A DNA stretch of 64,000 bases, taken from Photobacterium angustum. GTDB taxonomy: Bacteria; Pseudomonadota; Gammaproteobacteria; Enterobacterales; Vibrionaceae. The position numbers were made by a program, and so were the translations under genes. The stretch spans positions 62,001-126,000 of the forward strand of contig NZ_PYOM01000013.1 in the NCBI RefSeq assembly GCF_003026365.1. The letters run 5' to 3'. Below the pieces are notes generated by a model. It saw only the letters and a list, made by a program, of their open reading frames with translations. It had not been told where the DNA came from and made no database searches. Positions 8,510 through 18,487 of this stretch are shown here, in pieces. Positions within the stretch are counted from its first letter, which is position 1. Every line of letters begins with the position of its first letter.

Positions 8510-10180
8510 ATGACTGAATCTTTTGCTCAACTCTTTGAAGAGTCGCTAAACCAAGTTGAAACTCGCCCAGGTGCAATCGTTAAAGGTACTGTAGTAGCTA
8601 TCGAAAACGGTTACGTACTAGTTGACGCTGGTCTAAAATCTGAGTCATCTATTCCTGCTGAAGAATTCAAGAACGCTGCTGGCGAACTAGAAATCGAAGT
8701 TGGTGCTCAGGTAGACGTTGCTCTTGACGCGATCGAAGACGGTTTCGGTGAAACTAAACTTTCTCGTGAGAAAGCTAAGCGCCACGAAGCTTGGATCCAG
8801 CTTGAAAAAGCTTACGAAGATGCTGAAACAGTTGTTGGTATCATCAACGGTAAAGTTAAGGGCGGCTTCACAGTTGAACTTAACGGCATCCGTGCGTTCC
8901 TACCAGGTTCACTAGTAGACGTACGTCCAGTTCGTGACACTGCTCACCTAGAAAACAAAGAACTTGAGTTCAAAGTAATCAAGCTAGACCAGAAGCGTAA
9001 CAACGTTGTTGTTTCTCGTCGCGCAGTTATCGAATCTGAGAACAGCGTTGAGCGTGATGAACTACTTGCTTCTCTTCAAGAAGGCATGGAAGTTAAAGGT
9101 ATCGTTAAGAACCTTACTGACTACGGCGCATTCGTTGATCTTGGCGGTGTTGACGGTCTTCTACACATCACTGACATGGCTTGGAAGCGTGTTAAGCACC
9201 CTTCTGAAATCGTTAATGTTGGCGATGAAATCAACGTTAAAGTTCTTAAGTTTGACCGTGAGCGTACTCGCGTATCACTAGGTCTTAAGCAACTTGGCGA
9301 AGATCCATGGGTTGCAATCGCTAAGCGTTACCCAGAAAGCACTAAGCTTACTGGTCGCGTAACTAACCTAACTGACTACGGCTGCTTCGTTGAAATCGAA
9401 GAAGGCGTTGAAGGTCTAGTACACGTTTCTGAAATGGATTGGACTAACAAAAACATCCACCCATCTAAAGTTGTTAACGTGGGCGACGAAGTTGAAGTTA
9501 TGGTTCTTGATATCGACGAAGAGCGTCGTCGTATCTCTCTAGGTCTTAAGCAGTGTAAAGCTAACCCATGGCAGTCATTTGCAGAAATGCAAGCTAAGGG
9601 CGACAAAGTTACTGGTAAGATCAAGTCTATCACTGACTTCGGTATCTTCATCGGTCTTGAAGGCGGCATCGACGGTCTAGTTCACCTATCTGACATTTCT
9701 TGGAATGTTTCTGGTGAAGACGCAGTTCGTGACTTCAAGAAAGGCGACGAAATCTCTGCAGTAGTTCTAGCAGTAGACGCTGAGCGTGAGCGTATCTCTC
9801 TAGGTGTTAAGCAAATCGAAGAAGACCCATTCAACTCTTTCGTTGCTGATACTAAGAAAGGTGCTCTAGTAACTGGTAAAGTTACTGCGGTTGACGCTAA
9901 AGGCGCAACTGTTGAGCTAGGCGAAGGCATCGAAGGTTACCTACGCGCTTCTGAAGCATCTGTAGACCGTGTTGAAGACGCAACTCTAGTTCTTTCTGTT
10001 GGCGATTCTGTTGAAGCTAAATTCACAGGCGTTGATCGTAAGAACCGCGTAATCAACCTATCTGTTCGTGCTAAAGACGTTGCTGAAGAGCAAGAAGCAA
10101 TGGCTACTCTGAACAAGCAAGATGATGCTGCGTTCGGTAATGCTATGGCTGACGCTTTCAAAGCTGCTAAAGGCGAATAA
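8510..10180 (+). CDS. rpsA: 30S ribosomal protein S1
   Basis: The product is 556 residues with six S1 RNA-binding repeats. The central ones show the typical pattern G-x-V-x-x-(L/I)-T-D-(Y/F)-G-x-F, a short acidic turn, GL(L/V)H(I/V)S, and a closing R-(I/V)-S-L-G-(L/V)-K-Q (for example [21 protein letters not shown] and RRISLGLKQ). S1 binds mRNA leaders and helps initiate translation, particularly on structured mRNAs or those with weak ribosome sites. Codon use is strongly biased (GGC, CTA, GTT, CGT, AAC), unlike its neighbours, as expected for a very highly expressed gene. The repeats make the gene rich in spurious open frames on both strands. Confidence 0.98.
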   Translation: MTESFAQLFEESLNQVETRPGAIVKGTVVAIENGYVLVDAGLKSESSIPAEEFKNAAGELEIEVGAQVDVALDAIEDGFGETKLSREKAKRHEAWIQLEKAYEDAETVVGIINGKVKGGFTVELNGIRAFLPGSLVDVRPVRDTAHLENKELEFKVIKLDQKRNNVVVSRRAVIESENSVERDELLASLQEGMEVKGIVKNLTDYGAFVDLGGVDGLLHITDMAWKRVKHPSEIVNVGDEINVKVLKFDRERTRVSLGLKQLGEDPWVAIAKRYPESTKLTGRVTNLTDYGCFVEIEEGVEGLVHVSEMDWTNKNIHPSKVVNVGDEVEVMVLDIDEERRRISLGLKQCKANPWQSFAEMQAKGDKVTGKIKSITDFGIFIGLEGGIDGLVHLSDISWNVSGEDAVRDFKKGDEISAVVLAVDAERERISLGVKQIEEDPFNSFVADTKKGALVTGKVTAVDAKGATVELGEGIEGYLRASEASVDRVEDATLVLSVGDSVEAKFTGVDRKNRVINLSVRAKDVAEEQEAMATLNKQDDAAFGNAMADAFKAAKGE

Positions 10181-10187
10181 TTGAGCA

Positions 10188-10218
10188 TAGAGGGAATAGG
10201 CTTAGCTTTTTCCCTCTA
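10188..10218 (+). other. Hairpin after rpsA
   Basis: A 9-bp perfect stem (TAGAGGGAA / TTCCCTCTA) with a 13-nt loop lies just after the rpsA stop but has no T run. It may be an attenuating or RNase-processing hairpin between rpsA and ihfB rather than a full terminator. Confidence 0.5.
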
Positions 10219-10259
10219 AACGGCTATACTATTGAGAAACTTACTAAAACGGAGTGTTT

Positions 10260-10550
10260 ATGACAAAGTCTGAGTTAATTGAAAGACTATGTAGTCAACA
10301 AACACATCTTTCTGCTAAACAAGTAGAAGATGCAATCAAGGACATCCTTGAAAATATGGCGAACACGCTTGCTGAAGGCGATCGCATTGAGATCCGTGGC
10401 TTTGGTAGCTTCTCATTGCATTACCGTGCTCCTCGCGTAGGCCGTAACCCTAAAACTGGTGATAAAGTTGAGTTGGACGGTAAATACGTTCCTCACTTCA
10501 AGCCAGGAAAAGAATTACGTGACCGTGTTAATGCATCAATTGCTGCTTAA
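10260..10550 (+). CDS. ihfB: Integration host factor beta subunit
   Basis: The product is 96 residues. The ATG is chosen because GGAG lies 5 bases upstream; a GTG two codons earlier overlaps that site. It is a nucleoid DNA-bending protein that pairs with IhfA and recognises WATCAANNNNTTR sites. The DNABII features are clear: the [14 protein letters not shown] beta segment, and the GRNPKTG arm tip whose proline intercalates into DNA, followed by the C-terminal [12 protein letters not shown] helix. It sits directly after rpsA as in most gammaproteobacteria and ends at a strong terminator. Confidence 0.97.
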   Translation: MTKSELIERLCSQQTHLSAKQVEDAIKDILENMANTLAEGDRIEIRGFGSFSLHYRAPRVGRNPKTGDKVELDGKYVPHFKPGKELRDRVNASIAA

Positions 10551-10563
10551 CCGCGAATAGAAC

Positions 10564-10598
10564 AAAAAAACGGCATACTCTCAGTATGCCGTTTTTTT
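10564..10598 (+). terminator. Rho-independent terminator of ihfB
   Basis: A 9-bp CGGCATACT/AGTATGCCG stem with a 3-nt loop is flanked by A7 and T7. Confidence 0.92.
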
Positions 10599-10679
10599 AT
10601 GTCTTTTGATCATGGTCTGATGAGTAAAATTACTGCATAATCAATCTATCATATTGTTGATTTAGTGAGAGGATTCACG

Positions 10680-10964
10680 ATGAAAATTTTGGGTATTATT
10701 GTTTTAGTTGCTGCATTCTTAATAACACTGGCTCTCGGTGCGCAAAACCAAATTTTAGTAAACTTTGACTATTTAGTTGCTCAAGGCGAATTCCAATTAT
10801 CAACGCTATTAGGTATTGCATTTGGTTCTGGCTTTATCATTGGCTGGTTAATCTGTGGCACGCTATATCTAAAAGCACGTTTTGCTAAAAACCGTTTAGC
10901 GAAGAAAGTGACAAAACAGCAACAAGAACTAGATTCTCTACGCGCACAGCCTGTAAAGGAATAA
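10680..10964 (+). CDS. lapA: LPS assembly protein A (YciS family)
   Basis: The product is 94 residues. The ATG giving MKILGIIV is preceded by GAGAGGA; a GTG five codons upstream overlaps that site. It has two membrane helices (about 2-24 and 40-62) and a short cytoplasmic coiled tail (KKVTKQQQELDSL), the DUF1049/LapA layout. LapA works with LapB in regulating lipopolysaccharide synthesis through LpxC turnover in E. coli. It lies six bases before lapB, whose ribosome site overlaps the lapA stop, so the two are translated together. Confidence 0.92.
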   Translation: MKILGIIVLVAAFLITLALGAQNQILVNFDYLVAQGEFQLSTLLGIAFGSGFIIGWLICGTLYLKARFAKNRLAKKVTKQQQELDSLRAQPVKE

Positions 10965-10970
10965 GTATTA

Positions 10971-12140
10971 ATGCTTGAACTGTTGTTCCTACTATTACCT
11001 ATTGCGGCAGCTTATGGCTGGTATATGGGTAACAGGAGCGCAAGTAACAATCGACAAGAGCAGTCTCATCGCTTATCTCGTCAATATGTAACAGGTCTTA
11101 ATTTGCTGTTATCTGATCAATCAGATAAAGCCGTCGATCTGTTTATTGAGCTGCTTCAAGTTGATAGCGAAACTATCGATACTCACCTTGCTTTGGGTAA
11201 CTTATTCCGAAGCCGAGGGGAGGTCGATCGTGCTATTCGTATTCACCAAAATTTGATTGCTCGTCCTAACTTGACGATAGAGCAACGTAATTTGGCGCTT
11301 CAGCAGTTAGCAAAAGACTATATGGTTGCGGGTTTTTTAGATCGTGCCGAACGTATCTTTGAACAATTGCTGGATGAACCAGAATACAAAAAACCTGCGC
11401 TACAACAGTTATTGTCTATCTATCAGCAAACACGAGAGTGGGAAAATGCGATAGATATGGCTTCTCAACTTGTTAAATTAGGCAAAACAAAATTAAAGCA
11501 TGATATTGCACACTATTGGTGTGAACTTGCCATGCTTGAAATGAGTGCACAGAATCAAGATAAAGCGATTCAGTGTTTGAAAAAGGCACTCTCAGCAGAT
11601 AAGCAGTGTGTCCGCGCTTCGATCACAATGGCTAAGATTCAGATCAAAGGTAAAGAATTCAAGCAGGCAGCCAAAACGCTTGAACGTATTCTAGAGCAAG
11701 ATGCTGAATTTATTGGTGAGGCTTTACCCTTATTATTAGAATGTTATGAAGCACTACATAATGAATCGGCGTGGCTGAAATATCTTCAGCAATGTGTTGA
11801 AGCTAAAGCGGGCGCCTCAGCAGAACTCATGTTAGCTGACGAAATTGCGAAAAATGAAGGGGCAGTGTCTGCTCAAGCATTTATGACTCGTCAGCTACAA
11901 AAGAACCCGACCATGAAAGGCTTTTATCAGTTAATGGATTACCACTTAGATGAAGCCGAAGAAGGTCGAGCAAAAGAAAGTTTAACCAGCTTACGACATC
12001 TCGTTGGTGAACAATTAAAAATTAAACCGCGTTATCGTTGTCGCCAATGTGGCTTTGCTACGCACTCATTGTATTGGCAATGTCCATCTTGTAAGAACTG
12101 GGGACAAGTTAAGCCAATTCGTGGCTTAGATGGCGAATAA
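10971..12140 (+). CDS. lapB: LPS assembly protein B (YciM)
   Basis: The product is 389 residues, matching the family. It has one N-terminal membrane anchor (about 2-19), a long array of TPR repeats (for example LALGNLFRSRGEVDRAIRIHQNL), and a C-terminal rubredoxin-like metal-binding module with two CxxC pairs (CRQCGF and CPSCKNW). In E. coli, LapB is an inner-membrane adaptor that brings LpxC to the FtsH protease and so limits LPS synthesis. The AAAGGA ribosome site covers the lapA stop. A terminator separates it from pyrF. Confidence 0.95.
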   Translation: MLELLFLLLPIAAAYGWYMGNRSASNNRQEQSHRLSRQYVTGLNLLLSDQSDKAVDLFIELLQVDSETIDTHLALGNLFRSRGEVDRAIRIHQNLIARPNLTIEQRNLALQQLAKDYMVAGFLDRAERIFEQLLDEPEYKKPALQQLLSIYQQTREWENAIDMASQLVKLGKTKLKHDIAHYWCELAMLEMSAQNQDKAIQCLKKALSADKQCVRASITMAKIQIKGKEFKQAAKTLERILEQDAEFIGEALPLLLECYEALHNESAWLKYLQQCVEAKAGASAELMLADEIAKNEGAVSAQAFMTRQLQKNPTMKGFYQLMDYHLDEAEEGRAKESLTSLRHLVGEQLKIKPRYRCRQCGFATHSLYWQCPSCKNWGQVKPIRGLDGE

Positions 12141-12155
12141 TGTATTAAAAAATAA

Positions 12156-12186
12156 AGAAACCAGACATTGTGATCTGGTTTTTTTA
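12156..12186 (+). terminator. Rho-independent terminator of lapAB
   Basis: An AAACCAGA / TCTGGTTT stem with an 8-nt loop is followed by a run of T. Confidence 0.88.
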
Positions 12187-12210
12187 TGTCTAATAAATCG
12201 TGAATTTTGT

Positions 12211-12226
12211 TCGTAAACGTTTGCGT
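12211..12226. promoter_or_regulatory. PurR-type operator upstream of pyrF
   Basis: A 16-bp box centred on AAACGTTT matches the PurR consensus ANGCAANCGNTTNCNT at 10 of 12 fixed positions (counted by eye). It lies about 70 bases before pyrF, just upstream of a TAGAAT that could be the -10. A similar box lies upstream of pyrC in this window. Confidence 0.55.
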
Positions 12227-12293
12227 TTGATGTAGAATCTGCGCGCGGCTGGATTGCTGCAGTAGGAAACAATTAGATATCACAGGAGACTCA

Positions 12294-13004
12294 ATGCTAG
12301 ACGCTAAAGTAATAGACCCTAAAGTAATCGTAGCCCTTGATTATGATAATCAGAATGAGGCACTCGCTTTCGTCGATCGTATTGAGCCGGGAAGTTGCCG
12401 ATTAAAAGTTGGTAAAGAGATGTTTACTTTTTTTGGCCCTGATTTCGTGCGTCAACTGCATGATCGGGGTCATTCTGTATTTTTAGACCTTAAATTTCAC
12501 GATATTCCCAATACCTGTTCAAAGGCGGTAAAAGCTGCGGCAGATCTTGGTGTATGGATGGTTAACGTTCATGCGAGTGGTGGTGAGCGTATGATGACAG
12601 CTTCACGTGAAATTTTAGAACCGTATGGTAAAGACCGCCCACTATTGATTGGTGTAACGGTGCTAACCAGCATGGAAGCATCAGACTTAGCGGGTATTGG
12701 TATTAACTGTGAGCCACATCAGCAAGTACTTAACCTTGCATCACTGGCAAAAAATAGTGGTTTAGATGGTGTGGTTTGTTCTGCCCATGAAGCTAATACG
12801 CTAAAGCAAAGCTTAGGTCAGGGTTTTAAGCTAGTAACACCAGGTATTCGCCCAGCAGGTAGTGATGCAGGCGATCAGCGTCGAATCATGACACCCGTAG
12901 AGGCAATTTCTGCTGGTTCTGATTATCTTGTGATAGGTCGCCCAATTACACAAGCTGCAGATCCTGCAAGTGTCTTGGCACAGATAAACAAATCGCTTGT
13001 GTAG
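12294..13004 (+). CDS. pyrF: Orotidine 5'-phosphate decarboxylase
   Basis: The product is 236 residues. It catalyses the last step of UMP synthesis, OMP to UMP plus CO2. The catalytic motif [12 protein letters not shown] carries the Asp-Lys-Asp charged network, and the phosphate-binding end is seen in LVTPGIRP and YLVIGRPIT. The ATG has a strong CAGGAG site. It follows lapB as in enterobacteria but after a terminator and with its own probable promoter and PurR-like box. It is convergent with sapF. Confidence 0.97.
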   Translation: MLDAKVIDPKVIVALDYDNQNEALAFVDRIEPGSCRLKVGKEMFTFFGPDFVRQLHDRGHSVFLDLKFHDIPNTCSKAVKAAADLGVWMVNVHASGGERMMTASREILEPYGKDRPLLIGVTVLTSMEASDLAGIGINCEPHQQVLNLASLAKNSGLDGVVCSAHEANTLKQSLGQGFKLVTPGIRPAGSDAGDQRRIMTPVEAISAGSDYLVIGRPITQAADPASVLAQINKSLV

Positions 13005-13021
13005 CATCTGCGATATAAATG

Positions 13022-13055
13022 AAGAAGCCCGCTCTTATGCGGGCTTTTTCATTTT
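13022..13055. terminator. Terminator between pyrF and sapF
   Basis: An AAGCCCGC / GCGGGCTT stem with a 6-nt loop is followed by T-rich sequence. It lies between convergent genes and may serve both. Confidence 0.85.
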
Positions 13056-13066
13056 TATATTTTGCG

Positions 13067-13891
13067 TTATGTGCTGATTTTGGGTGTTGAGTTATTAATT
13101 CGTGTGCTTTTATCTTTCTTTGGCGAGCTAAAGTGACTATCTAATAATTTTTGCGTTAATGGATGTTTTGGATTGTTAAATACATTCGCGGTACGGCCTT
13201 TCTCTACCACTTCACCATCTTGCATCACCATCACTTTATCACTGAAGTGTTTTATCACACCCATGTGCTGTGACACATAGATATAGGACAATCCCATTTC
13301 TTCTTGCAGTTCTAATAACAGGTTTATCATCTGAGAACGCATGGACATATCAAGCCCGTTTAGTGCTTCATCAGCAACGATAATACAGGGCTGAAGAATG
13401 AGAGCGCGAGCTAATGAAACACGCTGTTTTTGACCTGTAGCTAGCATTTGTGGATAGAAATAGGCATGTTCAGGAAGTAAGCCAACTCGTTTTAAAGTAT
13501 CCATAATACGTTTTTCACGCGCTTGCGGCGTCATATTGGTATTACGTTTTAATGGGCCTTCCAGAATACGACCAATTTGAATACGAGGATTAAGCGACGT
13601 ATTCGGATCTTGGAAAATCATTCGGATCAGTTTACAGCGCGTTTGGTAATCACCGCTTGATAAGGTGTCACCATTTACGCGAATAATGCCACTGGTTGGT
13701 TCGACAACACCAGAAAGCATTTTTGCCAAGGTTGATTTACCTGAACCATTTTCACCCAGTAGCGCAATTGTTTCACCTGCTTCAAGGTGAAAAGAGACAG
13801 GTTTTACAGCTTCGATTGTGCGTCTACGGAAAAAACTTGAACGATAATGGTAATCTTTCTTTAGATTTTCTACTTCCAATAGCGAACTCAT
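13067..13891 (-). CDS. sapF: SapF, ATP-binding subunit of the Sap ABC transporter
   Basis: The product is 274 residues. It is an ABC ATPase with Walker [10 protein letters not shown], a Q-loop (MIFQDPN), Walker B IIVADEAL and a switch histidine in YVSQHMG. The signature motif is [15 protein letters not shown], a departure from LSGGQ that is also typical of E. coli SapF. The Sap system was linked to resistance to antimicrobial peptides, SapD to potassium uptake by Trk, and SapBCDF to putrescine export in E. coli. It overlaps the sapD stop by four bases (ATGA), so the two are coupled. It is the last gene of sapABCDF. Confidence 0.95.
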   Translation of the reverse strand: MSSLLEVENLKKDYHYRSSFFRRRTIEAVKPVSFHLEAGETIALLGENGSGKSTLAKMLSGVVEPTSGIIRVNGDTLSSGDYQTRCKLIRMIFQDPNTSLNPRIQIGRILEGPLKRNTNMTPQAREKRIMDTLKRVGLLPEHAYFYPQMLATGQKQRVSLARALILQPCIIVADEALNGLDMSMRSQMINLLLELQEEMGLSYIYVSQHMGVIKHFSDKVMVMQDGEVVEKGRTANVFNNPKHPLTQKLLDSHFSSPKKDKSTRINNSTPKIST

Positions 13892-14889
13892 TTACTGTCT
13901 TCCTCCATGTTTAGCGGGAAGTGACAGCTAAACTTATGGTTTTTAATTTTTCTACGTTTAGGCACTTCAACACATTTACGTTGAGCATGAGGACAACGAG
14001 GACCTAATCGACAACCAATCGGTAAGTGCTGAAGTGGAGGAATAGATCCCGGTAACGTTTCTAGTTTCGTCTTATGGCTTATATTGTCTAAGCTAAAATC
14101 AGGCATAGCACGCATTAACGCTGCGGTATAAGGGTGGTGTGGTGACTCTAACAACTGCTTAGAAGTTCCAGATTCAACCGATTGTCCACAATACATGACC
14201 GTAATTCTATCAGCCCACTGGGTAACTGTCGTAAGATCATGGCTGACTAATAAAATAGTGGTGTTGCCTAACTGATTCATCCGGCTTAATAAGCGAAAGA
14301 TTTGAGCTTGGGTAATTGGGTCTAAGTCGTTTGTGGGCTCATCGGCAATCAATAATCGTGGACGGTTTGCAATCGCCATTGCAATCATGACTTTCTGACA
14401 TTCGCCATCGGTTAATTCATAAGGGTAGCTACGCATTACACGTTTGTGCTCTTTGATACCGACTTTATGCAAAAGTGCGATAGCTTGTTTTTGGCGCCAG
14501 TGAAAGCGTTGCCAAAAATGCCCAGTAAACGATGAAGAGGGAATGGCTTCTTCCAACTGCTCCCCAATTGTCTCAGAGGGATCAAGACAGGTTGATGGCT
14601 CTTGGAAGATCATTGCCATTTCACGGCCAACAATTTTTCGGCGCTCACGATGAGATAGAGTGAGTAAGTCAATATCACCTAAGCGCATGCGATCGGCACT
14701 GACGCGCCAATTATCTTTACACACCCCCGCAATTGCTTTCGCGACAAGGCTTTTACCTGAACCAGATTCACCTACTAAACCACGAATTTCGCTTTCGTTA
14801 ATGGTTATGCTCATTCTATCAACCGCTTTTACCATGCCTTGTGGCGTGTCGATTTCGATAGTGAGGTTGCGTATATCGAGTAATGGCAT
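13888..14889 (-). CDS. sapD: SapD, ATP-binding subunit of the Sap ABC transporter
   Basis: The product is 333 residues from the ATG giving MPLLDIRNL, which has an AGGGA ribosome site inside the end of sapC and sits one base past the sapC stop; an upstream in-frame ATG would overlap sapC by about 40 bases. Walker A is GESGSGKSL, Walker [14 protein letters not shown], and the signature LTDGECQKV is close to that of E. coli SapD. The C-terminal part has the oligopeptide-transporter extension with its cysteine-containing [16 protein letters not shown] segment. It pairs with SapF at the inner face of the cytoplasmic membrane. Confidence 0.95.
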   Translation of the reverse strand: MPLLDIRNLTIEIDTPQGMVKAVDRMSITINESEIRGLVGESGSGKSLVAKAIAGVCKDNWRVSADRMRLGDIDLLTLSHRERRKIVGREMAMIFQEPSTCLDPSETIGEQLEEAIPSSSFTGHFWQRFHWRQKQAIALLHKVGIKEHKRVMRSYPYELTDGECQKVMIAMAIANRPRLLIADEPTNDLDPITQAQIFRLLSRMNQLGNTTILLVSHDLTTVTQWADRITVMYCGQSVESGTSKQLLESPHHPYTAALMRAMPDFSLDNISHKTKLETLPGSIPPLQHLPIGCRLGPRCPHAQRKCVEVPKRRKIKNHKFSCHFPLNMEEDSK

Positions 14890-14890
14890 A

Positions 14891-15778
14891 TTAATCAATC
14901 CCTGCATTAAGTGCTTGGCGAAGACCATCACCGACTAAATTAATGACTAGAACGCTAAACATAATGGCAAGACCCGGTAATGTGACTGTCCATGGTGCAA
15001 GGTAAATTAGCTCAACAGAATCACCTAACATAGCCCCCCATTCTGGTAGTGGTGTTTGCGCGCCTAACCCTAGGAAACCCAGTGCTGCAATATCTAAAAT
15101 AGCAATCGAGATTGCACGCGTCATCTCAGTAATAATGGTTGATAAAATATTGGGTAGGATTGAGTTCCATAAGAGATAAAAATTATTAGCGCCATCTAAT
15201 CGTGCAGCAATAACGTAATCTTTAGCGACCTCAGTATGGACGGCTGTGTAAACCGCTCGAATAAAACGAGGGATCAAAGCTAGCCAAATAGCGAGTAAGA
15301 TATGCGTTTCCCCTGGCCCCATATAGGCGACCACAATGATGGCTAATAAAAGCGAAGGGATAGATAACACGGTATCTAATATATGATTTAAAAAGCTCGC
15401 TTTTAAGCCTTTGCTCATTCCTGCAAGAATACCGATCAGTAAACCAATAATGCTGGATGCAAAGGCAACTAACAAGGCATAGCCAAAGGTTAACTGTGAA
15501 CCTATGATCAAGCGAGATAAAATATCACGACCTAAATCATCAGTACCAAAGAAAAAGTTCACATGACCAGAATTATCCCATGAAGGTTGCATGAGAAGCT
15601 CACCAACCTGTTTTATCGGAGAATAGGGTGCTAACCATTGTGCTGTTAGGGTGACAATGAGCAAAAACAGTAAACACCATAGTCCAAACATAGCCAGTGA
15701 GTTCGCCCTAAAATTTTGCCAAGCGCGTTCCCATTGGGTTGGGATTGTTTCTTCTTGGTAAACACTATTTGATGGCAT
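14891..15778 (-). CDS. sapC: SapC, permease subunit of the Sap ABC transporter
   Basis: The product is 295 residues (E. coli 296). It has an N-terminal membrane helix and then the DppC/OppC-type permease core of five more helices. [13 protein letters not shown] precedes the core, and the EAA-like loop reads [18 protein letters not shown]. The start [10 protein letters not shown] resembles E. coli SapC and overlaps the end of sapB by 14 bases. It forms the inner-membrane channel with SapB. Confidence 0.95.
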   Translation of the reverse strand: MPSNSVYQEETIPTQWERAWQNFRANSLAMFGLWCLLFLLIVTLTAQWLAPYSPIKQVGELLMQPSWDNSGHVNFFFGTDDLGRDILSRLIIGSQLTFGYALLVAFASSIIGLLIGILAGMSKGLKASFLNHILDTVLSIPSLLLAIIVVAYMGPGETHILLAIWLALIPRFIRAVYTAVHTEVAKDYVIAARLDGANNFYLLWNSILPNILSTIITEMTRAISIAILDIAALGFLGLGAQTPLPEWGAMLGDSVELIYLAPWTVTLPGLAIMFSVLVINLVGDGLRQALNAGID

Positions 15779-16727
15779 ACCATTCCTTCCTTACTAATGG
15801 GTTCACCATAGCACCAGCCAAATCAGATAAAATGTTAGCTAATAAGATGAAGCTACCTACTGTGATTACACCTGCTTGAATGGCAACATAATTTTGATCT
15901 GCAATCGCATTAAGTAACCAACGACCAATACCCGGCCAATTAAAAATAGATTCCGTAAGCATGGCAAAGGTCATCATTGCCGCAAACTGCATCCCTAATT
16001 TAGGAATGATTGGTGGAAGGGCATTTTTCATCGCATGGCGGCGAACGATTTCAAAGGTAGATAAGCCTTTCGTTTGGGCGACTTTGATATAGTTTTTTGT
16101 CATTACGTCCGAAATTGAGGCTCGGGTTAAACGTATCACTTCTGTTGTAGGCGCCATCGCTAATACAATTGTTGGCAATACTAAATGCTGTAGTGCATTA
16201 AGAAATGCTTCCATACGGTATGGTTTATCTGACAGCAAAATATCAATCAGAGCAAAGCCTGTGACATGATCAAATTGATACAACAAACTGTAACGACCAG
16301 AAACAGGCAGCCAGCCTAAATTCAGTGAAAACAACAGAATTAATAACATCGCTAACCAAAATAGTGGGATGGAATAGCCCAGTAAGGTTATTGAGGAAAT
16401 GATGGTATCAAGGGGCTGTCCTCGGTGTACGCCTGCGATAGTACCAAGTGGAATACCAACAATTAACGATAGTATAAAAGCAAAAAAGCATAGTTCTAAC
16501 GTTGCCGGAAATACGGTTAAGATTTCGCTGCTAATAGGTATGCCATTGGGAGTGATACCGAGATTACCTGAAAGTAAGTTCTCTAAATATAAAATCCAAC
16601 CACTAAAAAAGCTCTGATGCGCCCATTGTAATTGGGTATCTAAACGCAAAATACTAAAACTAATTAAAGTTAGTATTAATAGAGTAATTACAAACAAATT
16701 TAGGCGACGTATCGTATAAATAAACAT
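15765..16727 (-). CDS. sapB: SapB, permease subunit of the Sap ABC transporter
   Basis: The product is 320 residues (E. coli 321). It is a DppB/OppB-type inner-membrane permease with an N-terminal helix (MFIYTIRRLNLFVITLLIL), a conserved IPLGTIAGVHRGQPLDT segment, and the coupling loop NYIKVAQTKGLSTFEIVRRHAMKNALPP. Six membrane helices are expected. It starts three bases after the sapA stop and overlaps sapC, so the operon is tightly packed. Confidence 0.95.
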   Translation of the reverse strand: MFIYTIRRLNLFVITLLILTLISFSILRLDTQLQWAHQSFFSGWILYLENLLSGNLGITPNGIPISSEILTVFPATLELCFFAFILSLIVGIPLGTIAGVHRGQPLDTIISSITLLGYSIPLFWLAMLLILLFSLNLGWLPVSGRYSLLYQFDHVTGFALIDILLSDKPYRMEAFLNALQHLVLPTIVLAMAPTTEVIRLTRASISDVMTKNYIKVAQTKGLSTFEIVRRHAMKNALPPIIPKLGMQFAAMMTFAMLTESIFNWPGIGRWLLNAIADQNYVAIQAGVITVGSFILLANILSDLAGAMVNPLVRKEWYAIK

Positions 16728-16730
16728 ACT

Positions 16731-18350
16731 TTACTCAATTCGATAAACACTGGAAAAAGATCGCGAACCAAATGGGTCCATCTGTAACCCTCCCAACGAT
16801 TTATTGTGGGCTTGGAAATGGACACCATGAGCTAATGGGATCACAGGTATTTGTTGATCCAAAATATTTTGCGCTTGCTGGTAATATGCTTGGCGTTGTT
16901 GTTGCTTATTTGTGCGTAGTGCAATTTCAAGTAAGTTATCAAAACCAAGATCACACCAGTTAGCGACATTGAGCCCTGCTTTTTTAGCATTACATGATAA
17001 TAATGGTCTTAAGAAATTATCAGGGTCACCGTTATCTGCGATCCAGCCAGCAAGAACCATATCGTATTGAGTGGTATCAGTTAAGCCAACACGACCAATC
17101 GTTTCTTGATGATGTAAAGACACATTGATACCAACTGCTTTCAAATTAGCTTGGATTAATTCCGCAGTTTTACGAGGACTCGGGTTATACGGTCGAGGCT
17201 CAAGCGGTACCCACATTGTCAGGACTTGGTTGTAATCATAGCCAGCGGCATCAAGCAGTTGTTTGGCTAATTTAGGATTATAAGAAAGCGCTTTGCTGTC
17301 GTGGTTATAAGCCCAAGACATTGGGGGTAATAAGCTTTTTGCTTCTGTTGCAGTACCGTAATAAACAGAATTGAGCAGTGTTTTACGGTTTATCGCATAA
17401 TTAATAGCTTCACGGATTTCTAATTTATTTAATGGTGGTCGTTCTGTATTTAATGCCAGAAAAGATACATTCATCCCCGTTTGGGCCAATAGTTTATAGT
17501 TATCGTTATTTGAAATAACAGGTAACTGGCTCGCAACCGGAGATGAGAGAACATCACATTCAGAGCTTAGCAACTTAGCAAGATTACCCATGCCACGGGC
17601 AGAGATATCAAATACCACTTGCTCCATTGGCGCGGCACCTTGCCAATAATCCTTATTACGTTTTAAGCGAATAAGATCATTGGGTATAAATTGATCAACG
17701 TAAAAAGGACCAGTTCCAATAGGTTTGGTATCAATAAGGCCGATACGTCCTGATTTTAATAGTTGTTGGCCATATTGCTCAGAATAAATTACCGCATAGC
17801 TAGTTGCTAAGTTAGATAAAAAAGAATTATCAGGGCGATTTAAGGTAAATTGAACCGTAAGAGGATCTTTAGCTTTGATAGTATCAATTAAATTAGCGAA
17901 CCCAAGGCTTTCAAACCATGGGTAACGACCACCAGAAATATTATGAAAAGGGTGGTGTGGATTAATGATTCGCTCAAAGCTAAAAATAACGTCGTCAGCA
18001 TTCAGTGGACGTGTTGGAGTAAACCAATCAGTATGTTGGAATTTAACGTTATCTCGCAGCTTAAAGGTATATACCAAGCCATCGTCACTGACAGTCCAGC
18101 TTTTTGCTAGATCAGGAAGAGGTTTGTGGCTGATAGGATCGAGTAACAGCAGGCGATCGAAAATTTGAGCCGAAAGTGTTTCTGCTGTTAACCCGCCATC
18201 CGTTAGCTGTGGATTTAATGTTGTCGGAGTATCTTGACCGCAATAAACAAAGCCATTGCTTTGCTTAGCGGTATTATGTGACGGCTCTTTACAACCTAAA
18301 AGGCCAAGTAAAGTGAAGCCGGCAATCAAAAGACGACTGTAAGCGCTCAT
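16731..18350 (-). CDS. sapA: SapA, solute-binding protein of the Sap transporter
   Basis: The product is 539 residues (E. coli 547). It is a family 5 peptide/solute-binding protein that delivers ligand to SapBC. Strong matches to E. coli SapA include DWFTPTRPLNADDV, GTGPFYV, ECDVL, YGTATEAKSLLPP, NPSPRKTAELIQANL and GDPDNFLRPLLSCNA. The N-terminal signal ends in LLGLLGC, which reads as a lipobox with Cys20, so this version is probably a lipoprotein, unlike the soluble E. coli protein. The ribosome site before the ATG is poor. It is first in the sap operon and lies downstream of pspF. Confidence 0.94.
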   Translation of the reverse strand: MSAYSRLLIAGFTLLGLLGCKEPSHNTAKQSNGFVYCGQDTPTTLNPQLTDGGLTAETLSAQIFDRLLLLDPISHKPLPDLAKSWTVSDDGLVYTFKLRDNVKFQHTDWFTPTRPLNADDVIFSFERIINPHHPFHNISGGRYPWFESLGFANLIDTIKAKDPLTVQFTLNRPDNSFLSNLATSYAVIYSEQYGQQLLKSGRIGLIDTKPIGTGPFYVDQFIPNDLIRLKRNKDYWQGAAPMEQVVFDISARGMGNLAKLLSSECDVLSSPVASQLPVISNNDNYKLLAQTGMNVSFLALNTERPPLNKLEIREAINYAINRKTLLNSVYYGTATEAKSLLPPMSWAYNHDSKALSYNPKLAKQLLDAAGYDYNQVLTMWVPLEPRPYNPSPRKTAELIQANLKAVGINVSLHHQETIGRVGLTDTTQYDMVLAGWIADNGDPDNFLRPLLSCNAKKAGLNVANWCDLGFDNLLEIALRTNKQQQRQAYYQQAQNILDQQIPVIPLAHGVHFQAHNKSLGGLQMDPFGSRSFSSVYRIE

Positions 18351-18487
18351 ATTTAATAGGCGTTAAATGAAATTAAGTCGTTAAATTTAACATTTTTCTT
18401 TTAACGTCACCAAGCTATCCTGCTTTATTTATAAGGAATTAGTCTAAAACCGTTACATATCTTTAATTATCGCGCGAATTTGGTTGA

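Noticed and set aside
8718..10188. Several open frames on both strands within rpsA
   Set aside because: They are shadows caused by the strong codon bias and repeats of rpsA, with no ribosome sites or family features.
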